Below, piece by piece: positions 9,237 to 18,825 of a DNA stretch of 64,000 nucleotides. The stretch comes from an uncultured Eubacteriales bacterium. GTDB lineage: Bacteria; Bacillota; Clostridia; TANB77; CAG-508. Under the pieces are notes generated by a model. It ran no database searches. It was not told the DNA's origin and saw nothing but the letters and a program-made list of their open reading frames with translations. The position numbers were made by a program, and so were the translations under genes. The number at the start of each line of letters is the position of its first letter. Positions within the stretch are counted from its first letter, which is position 1. Where the stretch lies: positions 1 to 64,000 of the forward strand of contig CASEOS010000004.1 of the NCBI GenBank assembly GCA_949289635.1, given 5' to 3'.

Positions 9237-12200
9237 ATGAGATTAAGAATGAATACAATACTAGGAGAGCTTGGAAAATCTCGGGAAGTTTGTAACATTG
9301 GTAAATCAAATTGAAAAAGAAAAAAGTCCGATAACGATATCGGGCTTAACTGGCGTGGGAATGGTAGAATTATTAGCTAGTATTAATGAATATGCCAAAA
9401 GACCAATTTTAATTGTTACATACAATGAAATTCAAGCAAAAGAAATTGTAGAAAATATAAAAGCATTTATGGATAAGGGTGATATCTTTCCCAAAAAGGA
9501 AATTGTCACTTATGACTATATTGCAGAAAGTAAAGACTTACCTTATGAAAGAATTGAAGTTCTAAGTAAAATCAAAGAAAAAAGAAATCCAATGATTGTC
9601 ACAACCATAGAAGCACTTACGCAAAAATTACCACCAAAAGAGGTATTATTTAAAAACTTACTACATTTCAAAGTGGGAGATATCTATTCATTAGAGGATA
9701 TTAAGAAAGCATTAGTTAATTTAGGATATGTAAGATGTGATTTAATAGAAGGAAGAGGTCAATTTAGTATCAGAGGTGGCATTTTAGATATTTCTGTTTC
9801 TGATAAAATCGGTGTGAGAATTGAATTTTGGGGAGATGAAGTAGACTCTATCAGAAATTTTGCGATTGTTAGTCAAAGATCTATTAATACATTGGAAAAA
9901 GTAGAAATTTATCCAGCACATGAATATATATTGGAACAATCCATAGAACAAGTATGCAAAAACATCAAAAATTTAAGTGTAACAGAAGCACAGAAAGAAA
10001 TTGTAGAAGAAGATATAGAGCAAATTGTTGGTGGAAACTACATCAGTAAGATTGATAAATATTTTGATTGTTTTTATACAAATTCTTCTACATTATTAGA
10101 CTACTTATCAGATAAATATATTATTGCATTAGATGAAGAAAGAAAAATAAAACAAAGAACAGAAAATATCAAACAAGATAGAAAAAATCTAATTAGTGCT
10201 TTAGTAGAAAAAGAAAAAATGATTCCACAAAGTTTAGAAGATACGATTGAATATGAAGAAATCGAAGATATTTTAGAAAACGGAAAAAGAAATGTAATCT
10301 ATTTAGAAAAACAAGATAGTGTAACCAATAAACAAGCGGAAAAATATGTTTTTGAATATAGAGAAGTCAATTTCTATAAAAGTGAAATTGAAAACTTATT
10401 CCAAGAATTAAAAGAAGCTTTAAAACAAAAAAAGAGTATTTATGTTTTAGTTGAGAATAAGGAAAAGGCAAAAAAACTAAAGGAAATATTAGAAAAAGAA
10501 GAAATCATTTGTAAGATTGAAGAAAAATTAGATAAGACGATTGTTGTAAAAACAGTAGAAAAGGTTGTTACTATTGGAATTGGAAAACTATCAGCAGGAT
10601 TTGAAAATTATGAAATTCATCAATTAGTGATTTCAGCAGATGAATTAGTTAGTGGAGAAAAGAGAAAAAGAAAGACAGTTCATTCTGCTTATACAGAAGG
10701 AGAAAAAGTTGTATTTGCAGATTTAAAAATAGGAGATTATGTGGTTCATAAAACCTATGGAATAGGTATCTATATTGGTGTCAATACTATTAAAGCAGAT
10801 GGAACGATTAAAGATTATATCAAAATTAAATACAAAAATGATGATATTTTGTATGTACCAACAAACCAAATGGACATGATTCGAAAATATGTTGGTGGAG
10901 ATAAGATTAATCCGAAAATCAATCGATTAGGAAGCAAAGAATGGGAAAATACCAAAACAAGGGTTAAGAAAAATCTAAGAGAAGTAGCAACAGAATTAAT
11001 TGAGTTATATGCCAAAAGAGAAAAATCACAAGGCTTTAGCTTTTCTAAAGATACACCATGGCAAAATGAATTTGAAGCAAAATTTCCATATCAAGAAACA
11101 GATGACCAATTACGTTGTATTGAAGAAGTGAAAAAAGATATGGAAAACGCTAAACCAATGGATAGATTATTATGTGGTGATGTTGGATATGGTAAAACAG
11201 AAGTAGCCATAAGAGCAGCATTTAAAGCTGTGATGGACCAAAAACAAGTAGCCTATTTAGCACCTACAACTGTTTTAGCAGAACAACAATATCAAGAATT
11301 TAAAGAAAGAATGAAGGATTATCCAATCAAAGTAGAAATATTGAACAGATTTAAATCTGCAAAATATCAAAAAGAAGTTATCAAAGGCTTAAAATTAGGA
11401 GAAGTCGATGTTGTAGTTGGAACCCATAGAATTCTTAGCAAAGATGTAGAATTTAAAGATTTAGGACTATTAATTATTGATGAAGAGCATCGATTTGGCG
11501 TAAAAGATAAAGAGAAAATCAAACAATACAAAACCAATGTAGATGTATTAACCATGACAGCAACACCAATTCCAAGAACTTTACATATGTCTATTGTAGG
11601 AGTAAGAGATATGTCTGTTATCTATGAACCACCACATAATAGAAGACCTGTACAAACTTATGTATTAGAATATGACAGAGAAGTGGTAAGAGAAGCAATT
11701 ACAAAAGAATTAGAAAGAGATGGGCAAGTATTTTACATCTTTAACAATGTGGAAAATATCCAAAGAAAAGCGGATGAAATATCAAGGCTTGTACCAGAGG
11801 CAGAAGTTTCTTATGCACATGGACAGATGTCAGGAAATCAAATTGAAGAAATCATGAATGATTTTATTCAAAAGAAATCCAATGTATTAGTATGTACAAC
11901 CATTTTGGAATCTGGAATTGATATACCAAATGCAAATACCATTATTGTTGAAAATGCAGATAGAATGGGATTAGCACAGTTATATCAAATACGAGGAAGA
12001 GTAGGAAGAAGTGATAGGCAAGCTTATGCATATATTACATACAAACGAGATAAATTATTATCCGAAGTAGCAGATAAGAGATTAAAAGCGATTAAAGAAT
12101 TTACAGAATTTGGCTCAGGATTTAAGATTGCCATGCGTGACTTAGAAATCAGAGGAGCAGGAAGCTTACTAGGAGAAATCCAATCAGGACATTTAGAACA

Positions 12201-12759
12201 AGTAGGATATGATACCTATTGTAACTTGTTAGATGAAGTTATCAAAGAAATGAAAGGTATTGAAGTAAAACCAGAGGTAGATATTCAAATTGACTTAAAT
12301 GTCACCAGCTATATTCCAGATGACTATATCTCAGATGCTAATCAAAAAATTGAAATTTATCAAGATATTGCTTTATGTAAAAATGAAGAAGACATTCAAA
12401 ACATCATTGATGAAATCATTGATAGATTTGGTAACATGCCAGCAGAATTAGAAAATTTAATTGATATTGCTAGAATTAAATATTTAGCAAAAGCATTAAA
12501 TATATCCAAAATTGCAAGTAAGAAAACAGCAGTTGTATTTACATTTGAAGAATCGGAATTTCCATATGATGTCGCTAAACTTGTAAAGGAATATGGAAAT
12601 AAATTAAAATTTTCAGCAGGTATTAAACCGATGATTACTTTAGAGATTGGTACAGATAATGAAATGAAAATTTTAAATGATGTGACAGAGTTTTTAAAGA
12701 CTTTAACAAAATACAGAAAAGAAGAGGATAAAGAAATGATTGATAATAAGCAATCATAA
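9237..12759 (+). CDS. mfd: Transcription-repair coupling factor Mfd, with an N-terminal frameshift
   Basis: Mfd removes RNA polymerase stalled at lesions and recruits UvrA. The main frame (from a TTG at 9271) gives 1162 residues: UvrB-like N-terminal region, RNA-polymerase-interacting module with GDYVVHKTYGIGIY near residue 490, helicase motifs GDVGYGKTE (about 635) and DEEHRFG, and the C-terminal TRCF domain. The TTG lies only 2-3 bases after AGGAGA. A better start, ATG at 9237 or 9249 behind AGGAGGG (9229-9235), opens another frame encoding MNTILGELGKSRE, which joins the main frame perfectly if the G at 9288 is removed. I therefore infer a one-base frameshift, natural or technical. A terminator follows. 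Confidence 0.9.
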
Positions 12760-12780
12760 TAAAGAATAAAATTTAAAACT

Positions 12781-12820
12781 CCAAATTATTAGATTAAAAA
12801 ACTAATAATTTGGAATTTTT
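12781..12820 (+). terminator. Terminator of mfd
   Basis: CCAAATTATTAG (12781-12792) pairs perfectly with CTAATAATTTGG (12802-12813) and is followed by AATTTTT. Confidence 0.8.
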
Positions 12821-12826
12821 AAATTT

Positions 12827-13001
12827 TCAGCCAAAAGTTTGATGCTTTTAGCTGAATCACATTACTATGCAGTATCCAAGATACTGGATCACAATGTAAT
12901 AATATTATATACAATTAGTTATATTTTATAACAAAAAAACGATAGCCGTTTAGCTATCGGATTAAAATGATTGCGTTGCTTTCACAACGGATCACAATGT
13001 A
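12827..13001. repeat. Cluster of four small hairpins with a repeated GGATCACAATGTA tail
   Basis: Four compact hairpins follow each other: 12827-12855, 12870-12886, 12940-12959 and 12974-12989. The second and fourth are each followed by the same 13 bases, GGATCACAATGTA (12886-12898 and 12989-13001), and the first by the related AATCACATTACT. Read on the minus strand, the third hairpin is followed by seven T and would terminate the toxin-like gene. Confidence 0.65.
12933..12959 (-). terminator. Terminator of the MazF-like gene
   Basis: On the minus strand CGATAGC and GCTATCG close a short loop and are followed by TTTTTTTG. It is part of the hairpin cluster at 12827-13001. Confidence 0.65.
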
Positions 13002-13054
13002 TTTCTAAACTCATTATATCATATTTAACATAAAAGTCAAATGTTTTTTGTGAA

Positions 13055-13534
13055 TTATTGCCATTTAGTCATACAATAATATTTTTGCATAGCAGAATTA
13101 ATTTTATTCCAATCATTTAAAGTGATTTTAACTAATTTTCCTTTTATTCTAAAAGGTGAGAGAATTCTTAGTTTGCTAACATTCCTTAATTGTTCAATTA
13201 AGACTGTTGAAGATTGATTTTCTAAATCTATATGATACCATCTCGTATCATTTATCCTTTCAGAAGTTAAAGGTAATACTGTACAAATAGAAGATTCTTT
13301 TTTTGTTTTAGCAATTAAGACTGGTCTAATCTTATTTTGTTCACTACCTATGTTAATTCCTAAATTGCACCAATAAATAAAGTTATTTATAATAGAAAAA
13401 GGTGGCATTTCTTTAGTAAATTTGATTTTTGCTTTGTCTTTTATCCATATAGCATATTCAAGAGCTAAATATGAATTGATGCTTTGCAATATGATTTTTG
13501 TATCATCAAACTGTTGATTGATTTTAATATACAT
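13055..13534 (-). CDS. MazF/PemK-like toxin, orphan
   Basis: A 159-residue protein whose C-terminal 110 residues carry the MazF/PemK pattern: YWCNLGINIGSEQNKIRPVL (strand 1, loop and the Glu-Gln-x-x-x-Arg-Pro signature), PLTS, and SSTVLIEQLRNVSKLRI, the dimer/active-site segment. These proteins are ribosome-independent mRNA endonucleases. An extra 50 residues precede the domain. The start at 13534 is chosen because GAGGTG lies 6 bases in front of it; an upstream ATG (13540) touches the same site. No antitoxin gene is next to it on either side. It could be an isolated, chromosomally retained toxin or a domesticated regulator. Confidence 0.8.
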   Translation of the reverse strand: MYIKINQQFDDTKIILQSINSYLALEYAIWIKDKAKIKFTKEMPPFSIINNFIYWCNLGINIGSEQNKIRPVLIAKTKKESSICTVLPLTSERINDTRWYHIDLENQSSTVLIEQLRNVSKLRILSPFRIKGKLVKITLNDWNKINSAMQKYYCMTKWQ

Positions 13535-13777
13535 GGACATCACCTCGTTTTTAAAGTATAACACATTTTAAATCAAAAGTAAACAAAAGTTCGCATATTT
13601 TCGAAAATTATATGTATGCATATTGCTAAAACTGAAAAAAAGTTATAAAATACAATCATACAAAAAACGTATGGTTGTATTTTAATTTATAAATTATATT
13701 TTATATGTACTATATATGCAACCATATTTATATAATACAAAAATATCAACATAATAAACAAAGAAAGAGGGAAAAAC

Positions 13778-14896
13778 ATGGAAAAATCAAAAGTATATTT
13801 TACAGACTTTAGAGCAAGACCAGGATATAACTTATTACAAAAATTAGAAAAATTAATGAAAAAAGCAGGAATTGAAAATATTGACTTTCAAAATAAATAT
13901 GTAGCCATTAAAATCCATTTTGGAGAACCAGGAAATTTAGCATATTTAAGACCAAACTATGCAAAAGTGGTTGCAGATGTTGTAAAAGAATTAGGAGGAA
14001 AACCATTTTTGACAGATTGCAATACCTTATATGTTGGTGGAAGAAAAAATGCTATTGACCATTTAGAGGCAGCATATGTGAATGGATTTAGTCCATTTTC
14101 AACAGATTGCCATGTCATTATTGCAGATGGACTAAAAGGAACAGATGAGGCATATGTAGATATTAATCAAGAATATGTAAAAACAGCAAAAATAGGAAGA
14201 GCCATTATGGATGCCGATATTGTTATCTCTCTAAACCATTTCAAAGGACATGAAGGAACAGGATTTGGTGGAGCTATTAAAAATATTGGAATGGGTTGTG
14301 GTTCAAGAGCTGGAAAAATGGAAATGCATAGTAGTGGAAAACCAGAAGTTCTTTTAGAAAAATGTAAAAAATGTAAACAATGTATCAAAATATGTGCACA
14401 TGGAGCTATTTCCTATAATGAAGAAGGAAAAGCAGTGATCGACCATAATAAATGTGTGGGATGTGGTAGATGTATTGGAATTTGTAATTTTGATGCGATT
14501 AAATCACCAAATGATGAATCAGCAGACATTTTAAATAAAAAGATGGCAGAATATGCATTAGCAGTTGTAAAAGATAGACCACAATTTCATATTAGTTTAA
14601 TTTGTGATGTTTCACCAAATTGTGATTGTCATGCAGAAAATGATGCACCAATTGTTCCTAATATTGGAATGTTAGCTTCATTTGACATGGTTGCGTTAGA
14701 TAAAGCTTGTGCAGATTTAGTGAATAAACAAGAAGTATTTCAAAATAGTGCATTAGGAGAAAATATGAAGAAAAAAGTAGAAGGACATGACCATTTCCAC
14801 ATCAATCATCCAGATACCAATTGGGAAAGTCAAATTGAACATGGAGAAAAGATTGGTTTGGGAAGTTCTGAATATGAATTGATCGAAATGAAATAA
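13778..14896 (+). CDS. DUF362 protein with two [4Fe-4S] ferredoxin clusters
   Basis: A 372-residue cytoplasmic iron-sulfur protein. The N-terminal 180 residues match the DUF362 family (KIHFGEPGN, DCNTLYVGGR, LNHFKGHEGTGFGGAIKN). Two classical ferredoxin motifs follow: CKKCKQCIKIC and CVGCGRCIGIC, around residues 198 and 227. The C-terminal part contains conserved Cys residues (CDVSPNCDCH). Such proteins are frequent in anaerobes and are presumed redox carriers or enzymes; no reaction is established to my knowledge. The ATG is preceded by AGAGGG. It is probably monocistronic, with RNA methyltransferase genes beginning 170 bases downstream. Confidence 0.88.
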   Translation: MEKSKVYFTDFRARPGYNLLQKLEKLMKKAGIENIDFQNKYVAIKIHFGEPGNLAYLRPNYAKVVADVVKELGGKPFLTDCNTLYVGGRKNAIDHLEAAYVNGFSPFSTDCHVIIADGLKGTDEAYVDINQEYVKTAKIGRAIMDADIVISLNHFKGHEGTGFGGAIKNIGMGCGSRAGKMEMHSSGKPEVLLEKCKKCKQCIKICAHGAISYNEEGKAVIDHNKCVGCGRCIGICNFDAIKSPNDESADILNKKMAEYALAVVKDRPQFHISLICDVSPNCDCHAENDAPIVPNIGMLASFDMVALDKACADLVNKQEVFQNSALGENMKKKVEGHDHFHINHPDTNWESQIEHGEKIGLGSSEYELIEMK

Positions 14897-15064
14897 GAAA
14901 TTTAACCGTGTTATATATGAAAAATTTTATATAATTTAAGACAAAAGTTAAATTTTTTAAATAATAATAAAATTTATAAAAATGGAAACTATATTTATTA
15001 AAGAGCGAAAAATACATTTCCTTGGTTTTATCGTATAGGATCTGTTATAAAATTGGAGGCATTT

Positions 15065-15874
15065 ATGCAAGTAATATCAAGTAAAGATAATGAATTTATT
15101 AAACATATCAAAAAATTAAAAGACAAAAAATATAGAGACTTAAACAATGAATATATCATTGAAGGGATTAAAATTATAGAAGAGGCCATCAATGAAAAAG
15201 CAAATATTAAACAAGTCGTTATTTGTGATGACTGTGAAAAGACATCAAATATTCCAAAAGACCTTATGTATGAAATTGCAAAACAAGAGTGTGTATATGT
15301 AACAAGCAAATTATTTGAAAGTTTAACAGATGTTACAAATCCTCAAGGAATATTAGCTATTGTAGAAAAAAATGCAATGAAATCAGCAGTTGCTGGTAGT
15401 GAAGAAATTGATGATAACCAAGATATTATAGTAGCTTTAGATGATATTCAAGATCCAGGAAACCTAGGAACGATTTTAAGAACAGTAGACAGTATAGGAA
15501 TTAATCAAATTCTAGTATCAAAAGGAACAGCTGACAGCTACAATCCAAAAGTAGTACGTTCAACAATGGGAGCCATATTTAGAGTAAAAATCATAGAATG
15601 TGAGGACTTAGAAAAAACACTTAAAGAAATCAAAAAACATAAATTTGAAATTGTTGTTACATCATTACAAACAGAAAATAGTATTTATGATATCGATTAC
15701 AAGAAGAAAGTCATTGTCATTGGAAATGAAGCAAATGGAGTAGAAGAAAAGATACAAAAACTAGCAGATAAAAAAGTAAAAATACCAATGCTAGGAAAAA
15801 CAGAAAGTTTAAATGCTTCTGTTGCAACAGGTATCATATTATATGAATATGTCAGACAAAAAATGGAACGATAG
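15065..15874 (+). CDS. SpoU/TrmH-family RNA 2'-O-ribose methyltransferase
   Basis: A 269-residue SPOUT methyltransferase acting on rRNA or tRNA with S-adenosylmethionine. An N-terminal substrate-binding domain (SSKDNEFIKHIKKL, typical of the RlmB/TsnR-like group) precedes the knotted catalytic domain with DDIQDPGNLGTILRT, IGNEANGV and LNASVATGI, the three family motifs. The ATG at 15065 is preferred to TTG 15053 because GGAGG lies 5 bases in front of it. The last codons ATG GAA CGA TAG lie in the start of a small GGGAC-type hairpin element, so the element apparently supplies the stop codon. The exact target nucleotide cannot be assigned. Confidence 0.88.
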   Translation: MQVISSKDNEFIKHIKKLKDKKYRDLNNEYIIEGIKIIEEAINEKANIKQVVICDDCEKTSNIPKDLMYEIAKQECVYVTSKLFESLTDVTNPQGILAIVEKNAMKSAVAGSEEIDDNQDIIVALDDIQDPGNLGTILRTVDSIGINQILVSKGTADSYNPKVVRSTMGAIFRVKIIECEDLEKTLKEIKKHKFEIVVTSLQTENSIYDIDYKKKVIVIGNEANGVEEKIQKLADKKVKIPMLGKTESLNASVATGIILYEYVRQKMER

Positions 15875-15998
15875 GGACGTGTCAAAATGTTGCCAAAGGG
15901 GACGGGCTAAAATGGCAACATTTTCTTTTACTAAAATAAATCTTTTATTATACTAAAAATTAATGTTGCCATTTTAACCCGTCCCCTTTGGCAACATA
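15865..15998. repeat. GGGAC-loop hairpin pair (REP-like)
   Basis: Arms at 15887-15921 and 15963-15997 form a 35-bp inverted repeat around an AT-rich 41-base loop. Each arm is itself a small hairpin, GTTGCCA and TGGCAAC closing a loop with GGGGACGGGC. Just before it, GGAACGATAGGGACGTGTCA (15865-15884) is a second unit type also seen at about 18785-18825 and 61155-61217. It overlaps the stop codon of the upstream methyltransferase gene. Confidence 0.8.
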
Positions 15999-16013
15999 AA
16001 AGGAGTAATGAAA

Positions 16014-16511
16014 ATGAAATTACATGTTGTATTAGTAGAACCAGAAATACCTCAAAACACAGGAAATATTGCAAGAACTTGTGCAGCGATTGGTGCTAAA
16101 TTGCATTTGGTGCATCCTTTGGGATTTAGCATTTCAGAAAAAGCAGTCAAAAGAGCAGGATTAGATTATTGGGATAAGTTAGATATAGAAGAACATATAT
16201 CTTTTAAAGAATTTTTGAATACATATCAACCAGAAACACATAACATGTTTTTTGTGACAACAAAGGGAAAACACGTGTATTCGGAACCAGATTTTAAAAA
16301 TATGGAAGAAATTTTTGTATTATTTGGAAAAGAAACAAAAGGATTACCAGAAGATGTTTTACAAAAATATATAGATAAAACAATTCGAATTCCTATGAGA
16401 CCACATTTAAGGTCACTAAATTTATCCAATTCTGTTGCTATTGTGGTATATGATATTTGCAGACAAAAAGATTTTGAAGGATTAGAAGAAATTAGTTGCT
16501 ATTTTGATTAA
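16014..16511 (+). CDS. trmL: tRNA (cytidine(34)-2'-O)-methyltransferase
   Basis: A 165-residue single-domain SPOUT enzyme that methylates the wobble nucleotide of tRNA-Leu. Typical motifs are EPEIPQNTGNIARTC near the N-terminus, LFGKETKGLP and the C-terminal SLNLSNSVAIVVYD. The length fits the family. The ATG at 16014 is chosen since AGGAG (16001-16005) is 8 bases away; the ATG at 16008 would be too close. The leader contains the right arm of the GGGAC hairpin pair, which could influence transcription from the upstream methyltransferase gene. Confidence 0.93.
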   Translation: MKLHVVLVEPEIPQNTGNIARTCAAIGAKLHLVHPLGFSISEKAVKRAGLDYWDKLDIEEHISFKEFLNTYQPETHNMFFVTTKGKHVYSEPDFKNMEEIFVLFGKETKGLPEDVLQKYIDKTIRIPMRPHLRSLNLSNSVAIVVYDICRQKDFEGLEEISCYFD

Positions 16512-16632
16512 ATTTTTTCAAACTGCTACGAAAACTATGATATGTTGCAGTATAAAAATTAAAAAAAGCATTGAAAAAATTTTTAATACGCTATATAATA
16601 AGCTAAAACACATAAGATGAAGGAGAATACAA

Positions 16633-17427
16633 ATGAATACATTTCGATTTGTGCCAGAAGGTTGGAATGAAGAGGTAGAAAATTTAAGTTTACAAAAGAT
16701 ACAAGAATATAAAGATGAGAATAGAACCGTACAAGGAATTGTACAAAGCTGTGATGAACAATATAATTTACATATTCAATTAGGAAATGAAATAGAAGGA
16801 ATTATTCCAAGGAGCGAAGTAGAAGATATTCAAGAAGGTTTGCCAGAAGAAAGATTATGTACTGGAAAAGTACATAAATATGTTCAGTTTAAAATTGGAA
16901 ATATTGAAAATAATCATACAGTGTTATTATCCAGAAAAAGTGTACAACAGGAAGCTTTACAATATATAAAAGATACTATGCAGATTGGTCAAAGTGTGAC
17001 AGGAATTGTAAAAAACATCAGACCATACGGAGCTTTCATTGAAATAGGAGGAGGCATAGTTGGTTTAGCACATATAGAAGATTTATCTGTTGCAAGAATC
17101 AAAACACCATACGAAAGACTAGAGATTGGACAAAAAGTGAAAGTTGTGGTAAAATATATAGATAGGTGCACAGGAAAAGTCAATTTGTCATATAAAGAAT
17201 CACTAGGTACATGGGAAGAAAATGCTGAAAAATTTTCTGTTGGCATGAAAGTAAGAGGCATTATTAGAGAAACGGAGAAGAACAGAAATGGTATTTTCAT
17301 AGAGTTAACGCCTAATTTAGTGGGAATGGCAGAATATGCTGAAGGATATGAATATGGACAAAAAGTGAATGTGTATATCAAAAAGATAGATAAAGAAAAG
17401 AAAAAAGTCAAATTGTTGATTGAATAA
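16633..17427 (+). CDS. S1 RNA-binding domain protein
   Basis: A 264-residue protein made of three OB-fold S1 motifs: about residues 25-85 (divergent), 98-168 (GIVKNIRPYGAFIEIGGGIVGLAHIEDLS, the best match) and 185-262. It resembles a shortened ribosomal protein S1 as found in many Clostridia, and should bind single-stranded RNA, perhaps mRNA at the ribosome. It lacks the six-domain build of proteobacterial S1. AAGGAG precedes the ATG. It lies between two RNA-modification genes and a winged-helix gene, all in the same direction but each with a gap of 60-120 bases. Confidence 0.85.
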   Translation: MNTFRFVPEGWNEEVENLSLQKIQEYKDENRTVQGIVQSCDEQYNLHIQLGNEIEGIIPRSEVEDIQEGLPEERLCTGKVHKYVQFKIGNIENNHTVLLSRKSVQQEALQYIKDTMQIGQSVTGIVKNIRPYGAFIEIGGGIVGLAHIEDLSVARIKTPYERLEIGQKVKVVVKYIDRCTGKVNLSYKESLGTWEENAEKFSVGMKVRGIIRETEKNRNGIFIELTPNLVGMAEYAEGYEYGQKVNVYIKKIDKEKKKVKLLIE

Positions 17428-17488
17428 TAATGTAGTTTATAATTAAAAATTATAGATAATTCTAAATTTATAAGGGGGAAAACAAAAA

Positions 17489-18424
17489 ATGGTAGAAGAT
17501 AATGAAATCAAGGCACAAGTATCTCCATTTGCTATCAGAGAAGGTGAAATAAAAACTTTCGATGGAAAAGATGGGTATGTGTCAATGAATCAAATCGTAC
17601 ATAAGATTAATATTGGACATATTAATGAAATCCATTTTGCAATTTTAGACTTAGTAAATGAATTTGAATTTATTACATCAAGACAATTATATCAAATGTT
17701 GGAAATCAAAGGAATTGATCCTAAGTCACAAGACAAATTAAATAACAAATTAGATCAATTAGTAAAATCTAAAATTTTAACAAGATATTACTTTACTTCT
17801 GATGAAGGTAAAGGAATTTATAGAATTTACTGTTTGGAAAAGATGGGAAAATATTTATTAAATTCTAAAGAAATTGATTGTAAATGGCAACCATCTGACA
17901 ATACAAAACCAGTACCAATGATTAAAAAGAGATTAGCTGGAAATCAAACATTAATTGCCTATTTAAGAAAAGTAAAAGCATTTGATAGCTATATTGTAAA
18001 ACCAGCCATTACTGCAAAAGTATCAGGAAAGCTATTTAAAGCAAGTGGTGGAGCAGTTAAACTTACAAAAAATGGAAAATCAATCCAATTTGTTTTTGAA
18101 GTTATCAGAAGAGAACCTGATTGGGAGAAAAAATTAGTTGAAAGAATGAGATTATATAAAGAATTCTATGAAAACTATGTTCCAGGTGATTCTGGATTTG
18201 CAGCAATGCCACAATTGATATTAATCTGCGAAGATGAAAAACATATGGCAGAAACATTTAAAGAAATTGTAACAAATAAATTAGAAATTCCACAAATTAA
18301 ATTATATTTTACAACTGATTTAAGACAAAATAAAGAAACTTTAGAAGATACATTAGTAGATTTTAAATTAGTAGATGGAAAATATAAAATGGAAAATGTA
18401 GAATTAAAATTATTAGGAATGTGA
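17489..18424 (+). CDS. Winged-helix protein, possibly replication-relaxation-like
   Basis: A 311-residue protein. Residues of about 48-135 look like a winged-helix DNA-binding domain (HFAILDLVNEFEFITSRQLYQML, then a dimer-type helix and wing). The C-terminal half (about 150-311) is alpha/beta with KLTKNGKSIQFVFEVIRRE, where E in FEVIRR could belong to a restriction-nuclease-like core. This two-part layout is similar to plasmid replication-relaxation proteins, but that is a tentative call without alignment. The start has AAGGGGG 10 bases upstream. The stop is directly followed by repeat F-A. Confidence 0.6.
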   Translation: MVEDNEIKAQVSPFAIREGEIKTFDGKDGYVSMNQIVHKINIGHINEIHFAILDLVNEFEFITSRQLYQMLEIKGIDPKSQDKLNNKLDQLVKSKILTRYYFTSDEGKGIYRIYCLEKMGKYLLNSKEIDCKWQPSDNTKPVPMIKKRLAGNQTLIAYLRKVKAFDSYIVKPAITAKVSGKLFKASGGAVKLTKNGKSIQFVFEVIRREPDWEKKLVERMRLYKEFYENYVPGDSGFAAMPQLILICEDEKHMAETFKEIVTNKLEIPQIKLYFTTDLRQNKETLEDTLVDFKLVDGKYKMENVELKLLGM

Positions 18425-18431
18425 CAAAAAA

Positions 18432-18739
18432 GGGAATTTGGGGACGGACTCATTTTTCCCTTTTTTGATTTGAATATCTAAAAATATAGAATATAAAAGT
18501 CATTACACGATTTTGTATAAGCTAAATTTTCATAGAAATGCTAAAGGAAAAACATGTATTCATGCACTCAGACCCTCTCGTACCGAGAGTACCGTGCAAT
18601 TCATATATGTTTTTCCTTAATAATTTCTAAATTCAAATTTAGATACGCAAAATCGTTTCATTTTTTTATATTCTATATTTTTTTTACAATATTGCCAAAT
18701 AAATAAAGAAGGGAAAAATGAGTCCGTCCCCAAATTCCC
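18432..18739. repeat. Inverted-repeat element F-A, with hairpin insert
   Basis: Terminal arms starting GGGAATTTGGGGACGGACTC (18432) are repeated inverted at the other end (to 18739). An inner pair of imperfect arms contains AATATAGAATATAAAA and CGATTTTG. Between AGAAAT and AATTTCTAAATTC sits an insert of about 90 bp with its own stem (AAGGAAAAACATG... about 18544-18567 with 18591-18616) and a loop with ACCCTCTCGTACCGAGAG. The insert is absent from copy F-B and replaced by another in F-C. Confidence 0.88.
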
Positions 18740-18759
18740 TTAAACACAAACTCCCCTGA

Positions 18760-18825
18760 GCGAACAGGTGACAGGTCTGTCCCTTTTGGTATCATTTTGG
18801 AACGATTTGGCACGTCCCTAACGTT
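18760..18825. repeat. GGGAC-type repeat, downstream of pflA
   Basis: Read on the minus strand this contains AGGGACGTGCCAAATCGTTCC followed by AAAAGGGACAGACCTGTCACC; the plus strand shows the palindrome GACAGGTCTGTC. The same two units in the same order occur at 61155-61217. It lies between F-A and the 3' end of pflA. Confidence 0.65.

Noticed and set aside
12827-13534. Type III toxin-antitoxin locus
   Set aside because: The hairpin cluster is downstream of the toxin-like gene, the units are not true tandem repeats, and the toxin sequence is of MazF/PemK and not ToxN type.
17489-18424. Plasmid or integrative element based on the replication-relaxation-like protein
   Set aside because: The neighbours are core chromosomal genes and there is no relaxase, integrase or attachment site nearby.
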